Part shown: piece after piece, positions 62,713-64,000 of the stretch
Position numbering within the stretch: position 1 is the first letter of the stretch
Layout: the number at the start of each line of letters is the position of its first letter
Assembly (NCBI RefSeq): GCF_902506455.1
Contig: NZ_LR733844.1
Coordinates: forward strand, 2,467,054-2,531,053
From: Sphingomonas sp. 8AM
GTDB taxonomy: Bacteria > Pseudomonadota > Alphaproteobacteria > Sphingomonadales > Sphingomonadaceae
Direction: 5' to 3'
DNA length: 64,000 nucleotides
Made by a program: the position numbers and the translations under genes
The notes under the pieces: model-generated
What the model saw: the letters and a program-made list of their open reading frames with translations, nothing else
Told to the model about the DNA's origin: nothing
Databases searched by the model: none

Positions 62713-62847
62713 GCCTCTAACCTCCAACAAATCTTGCCGGTTCGATCTGGGACAAGTTGCTCCACTCCGCAGCTTAACAATTGATTAACGAGCGGCTACC
62801 GAGCGCGCGCTCGCCCCATGAGAGGCGGGAATAAACTAAGGGGTCGT

Positions 62848-63393
62848 ATGAAGTTCCTGCCTGCTCTGCTCGCCGCTGCCACCGCCATTGTCAGCACCCC
62901 CGCCAATGCGGCGTACATCACGCGCACCTACGATTTTTCCGCTTCGTTCGACCTCTCGGCGCCTAGCAGGACGATCAGCGGTTCGTTCACCATGGAGTTC
63001 GATCCCATGGCGCGTGAGAACGCGTGGGTTAAGGCGTTCTCGTCTAAGCAGCTGAACGGTTATCAGTTCGACGCCGTGTCGTTCAACAACGGCAACGTCT
63101 CGTTCGGCAACTGCAATCGTACGGGCTGCACCGCCGGATCGAGCACCAACACCTTCTTCGCCAGCTTCAAGGTCGACGCGGACGGCAACGTCCTTTCGGT
63201 TCGCAATACCGACTTCGTCTACGGCAAGGCGCTAACCTGCTGCGTGACGTGGCAGTCGGCATCGTTTGTCGTGAACCGGGTCGGGGGCGCGACCCCAGCG
63301 GTGCCTGAGCCCGCCACTTGGGCGACGATGATGCTGGGTTTTGGCGTGATCGGCTATGCGCTGCGCCGCCGTACGGTCCTGCGCTTCGTGTGA
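62848..63393 (+). CDS. Secreted PEPxxWA-CTERM protein
   Basis: 181 residues from ATG 62848: signal peptide (FLPALLAAATAIVSTPANAA), a beta-rich body with four cysteines (CNRTGC, TCCVTW) and a C-terminal sorting signal VPEPATWATMMLGFGVIGYA followed by RRR. PEP-CTERM proteins are processed by exosortase at the membrane; no exosortase gene is seen here. Cargo of the element, or host gene beyond it. Confidence 0.9.
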   Translation: MKFLPALLAAATAIVSTPANAAYITRTYDFSASFDLSAPSRTISGSFTMEFDPMARENAWVKAFSSKQLNGYQFDAVSFNNGNVSFGNCNRTGCTAGSSTNTFFASFKVDADGNVLSVRNTDFVYGKALTCCVTWQSASFVVNRVGGATPAVPEPATWATMMLGFGVIGYALRRRTVLRFV

Positions 63394-63405
63394 CATGAAG
63401 GACTC

Positions 63406-63432
63406 TGGAGCCGTAGTTGCACTATGGCTCCA
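63406..63432. terminator. Hairpin after the PEP-CTERM gene
   Basis: TGGAGCC (63406-63412) and GGCTCCA (63426-63432) are perfect inverted arms with a 13-base loop, 13 bases after the stop codon. No long T run follows; probably a terminator. Confidence 0.55.
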
Positions 63433-63542
63433 AACTTCTCTAACGCCGAGCGCGGCAGACGATTTGCCAAGTTCATTCGGTCGGAGTTAACCAATTTAGC
63501 TTATAGCGGCAGCTCAGAACAGTCAGGGTTCGGAGCGTCGTT

Positions 63543-63767
63543 GTGATCGACCAGGAACTTAGCCGCTACTATCTTCGCCGTGAGGCTGCCGCACGTGCCA
63601 GTGCGCACCGAGCTATCGATGCGCGGGCGCGCCGTATGCACCTCGAGATGGCATCGATGTACGCCCAGGCTTTGCGCGTAGGGTGCAGCGTTGTCGACCT
63701 GCTCGAGGATACCCCTAGGCTCTATCTCGTCAGCGACGAAACTACGCAGATGGACGAGGCTGCCTGA
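63543..63767 (+). CDS. Small helical protein, unknown
   Basis: 74 residues from GTG 63543: Arg/Ala-rich helical N-terminus (LSRYYLRREAAARASAHRAI) and an acidic tail. Common in sphingomonads as orphan genes; no known function. Confidence 0.5.
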   Translation: MIDQELSRYYLRREAAARASAHRAIDARARRMHLEMASMYAQALRVGCSVVDLLEDTPRLYLVSDETTQMDEAA

Positions 63768-63776
63768 CGGCATCTA

Positions 63777-64000
63777 GAGTCTGAGTCATCTGAGCGGAGT
63801 CGATCGGGGATTCACACGGCGCTGGAAGTCTGATTCAAGGTGCTGGCCGTGCGGAGGTCGGCAGGTGTGGGTCGAGCCTATTCGGATGATTTGCGTGAGC
63901 GGGTAGCGGCGTCGGTTCTGGGTGGCCGGTCGTGCCGGGCGACGGCTGAACTGTTCGGCGTGAGCGTGGCGAGTGCGGCGAAGTGGTCGCAACGACGTCG
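63777..64000 (+). mobile_element. Left end of an IS630-type insertion sequence, cut by the window edge
   Basis: The terminal sequence begins GAGTCTGAGTCATCTGAGCG directly after a TA dinucleotide (63775-63776), the usual IS630 target. Transposase coding follows. The right end and its inverted repeat lie outside the window. Confidence 0.7.
63840..64000 (+). CDS. IS630-family transposase, N-terminal part
   Basis: The frame from GTG 63840 (63849 and 63867 are alternatives) reads RAYSDDLRERVAASVLGGRS and CRATAELFGVSVASAAKWSQ, the helix-turn-helix N-terminus of IS630 transposases. No stop before position 64000; the DDE domain is outside the window. A programmed frameshift between two ORFs is usual in this family and cannot be tested here. 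Confidence 0.85.
   Translation, partial: MLAVRRSAGVGRAYSDDLRERVAASVLGGRSCRATAELFGVSVASAAKWSQRR

Overview
The window is high-GC, densely packed bacterial DNA from an alphaproteobacterium, most likely a sphingomonad (Sphingomonas or a close relative). This rests on gene content: a TIGR01782-type TonB receptor, a PEPxxWA-CTERM protein, a RegB/RegA pair, an HWE kinase, DUF1636 and a DUF6481-like protein. Many genes overlap at ATGA or GTGA. No rRNA, intact tRNA or CRISPR array was seen.

Regions. (1) 1-8.3 kb: end-truncated MHS-type transporter divergent from a quinol oxidase operon (cyoABCD-SURF1), followed by a RegB/RegA-type redox two-component pair. (2) 8.5-11.9 kb: glutaredoxin-MauE fusion, a GT4 glycosyltransferase and a GH13 alpha-glucosidase. 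(3) 12.2-17.7 kb: a second terminal oxidase, of heme-c type, built from fusions (COX2-cytochrome c, COX1-COX3), with a CtaG-like gene that carries a palindromic repeat in frame, and a triheme cytochrome c. (4) 17.8-20.5 kb: HWE kinase, receiver and Crp/Fnr regulator in one overlapping operon. (5) 20.5-26.2 kb: TetR regulator, EmrAB/NodT-type tripartite efflux operon with a 27-bp palindromic candidate operator, and a FadR-type regulator. (6) 26.3-33.8 kb: YbbAP-type ABC transporter divergent from tesA, mobA, purB, a Gfo/Idh/MocA oxidoreductase and two very small genes. (7) 33.9-38.5 kb and 48.3-53.6 kb: two halves of a late-cobalamin assembly and salvage set (cobU, cobD, cbiB, cobQ, cobS / cobC, cobT, DUF1636, btuB with a cobalamin riboswitch, cobO). 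They are separated by about 9.8 kb of accessory DNA: GNAT, a gene-poor patch, a TonB receptor/phosphoinositide phospholipase pair, a YbhB pseudogene, and a DUF305/beta-propeller/ECF sigma/anti-sigma operon. (8) 53.7-55.5 kb: coiled-coil protein, msrB and a secreted protein.

(9) 55.7-64 kb: an integrative element. A fragment matching the 3' end of a tRNA (tRNA-Arg-like) marks the probable left attachment site. It is followed by a tyrosine integrase, an unknown gene, an excisionase-like HTH protein and a tightly overlapping chain: small proteins, a Toprim/AAA primase-helicase, a DUF5681 protein, and four short ORFs that open with a common 'RLxALEA' heptad module. A PEP-CTERM protein and the left end of an IS630-type insertion follow. 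The right end of the element lies beyond the window.

Three families of palindromic intergenic repeats of about 73-94 bp recur (A: three copies, B: three, C: two). Most lie between genes, one lies inside a gene and one supplies the stop codon of mobA.
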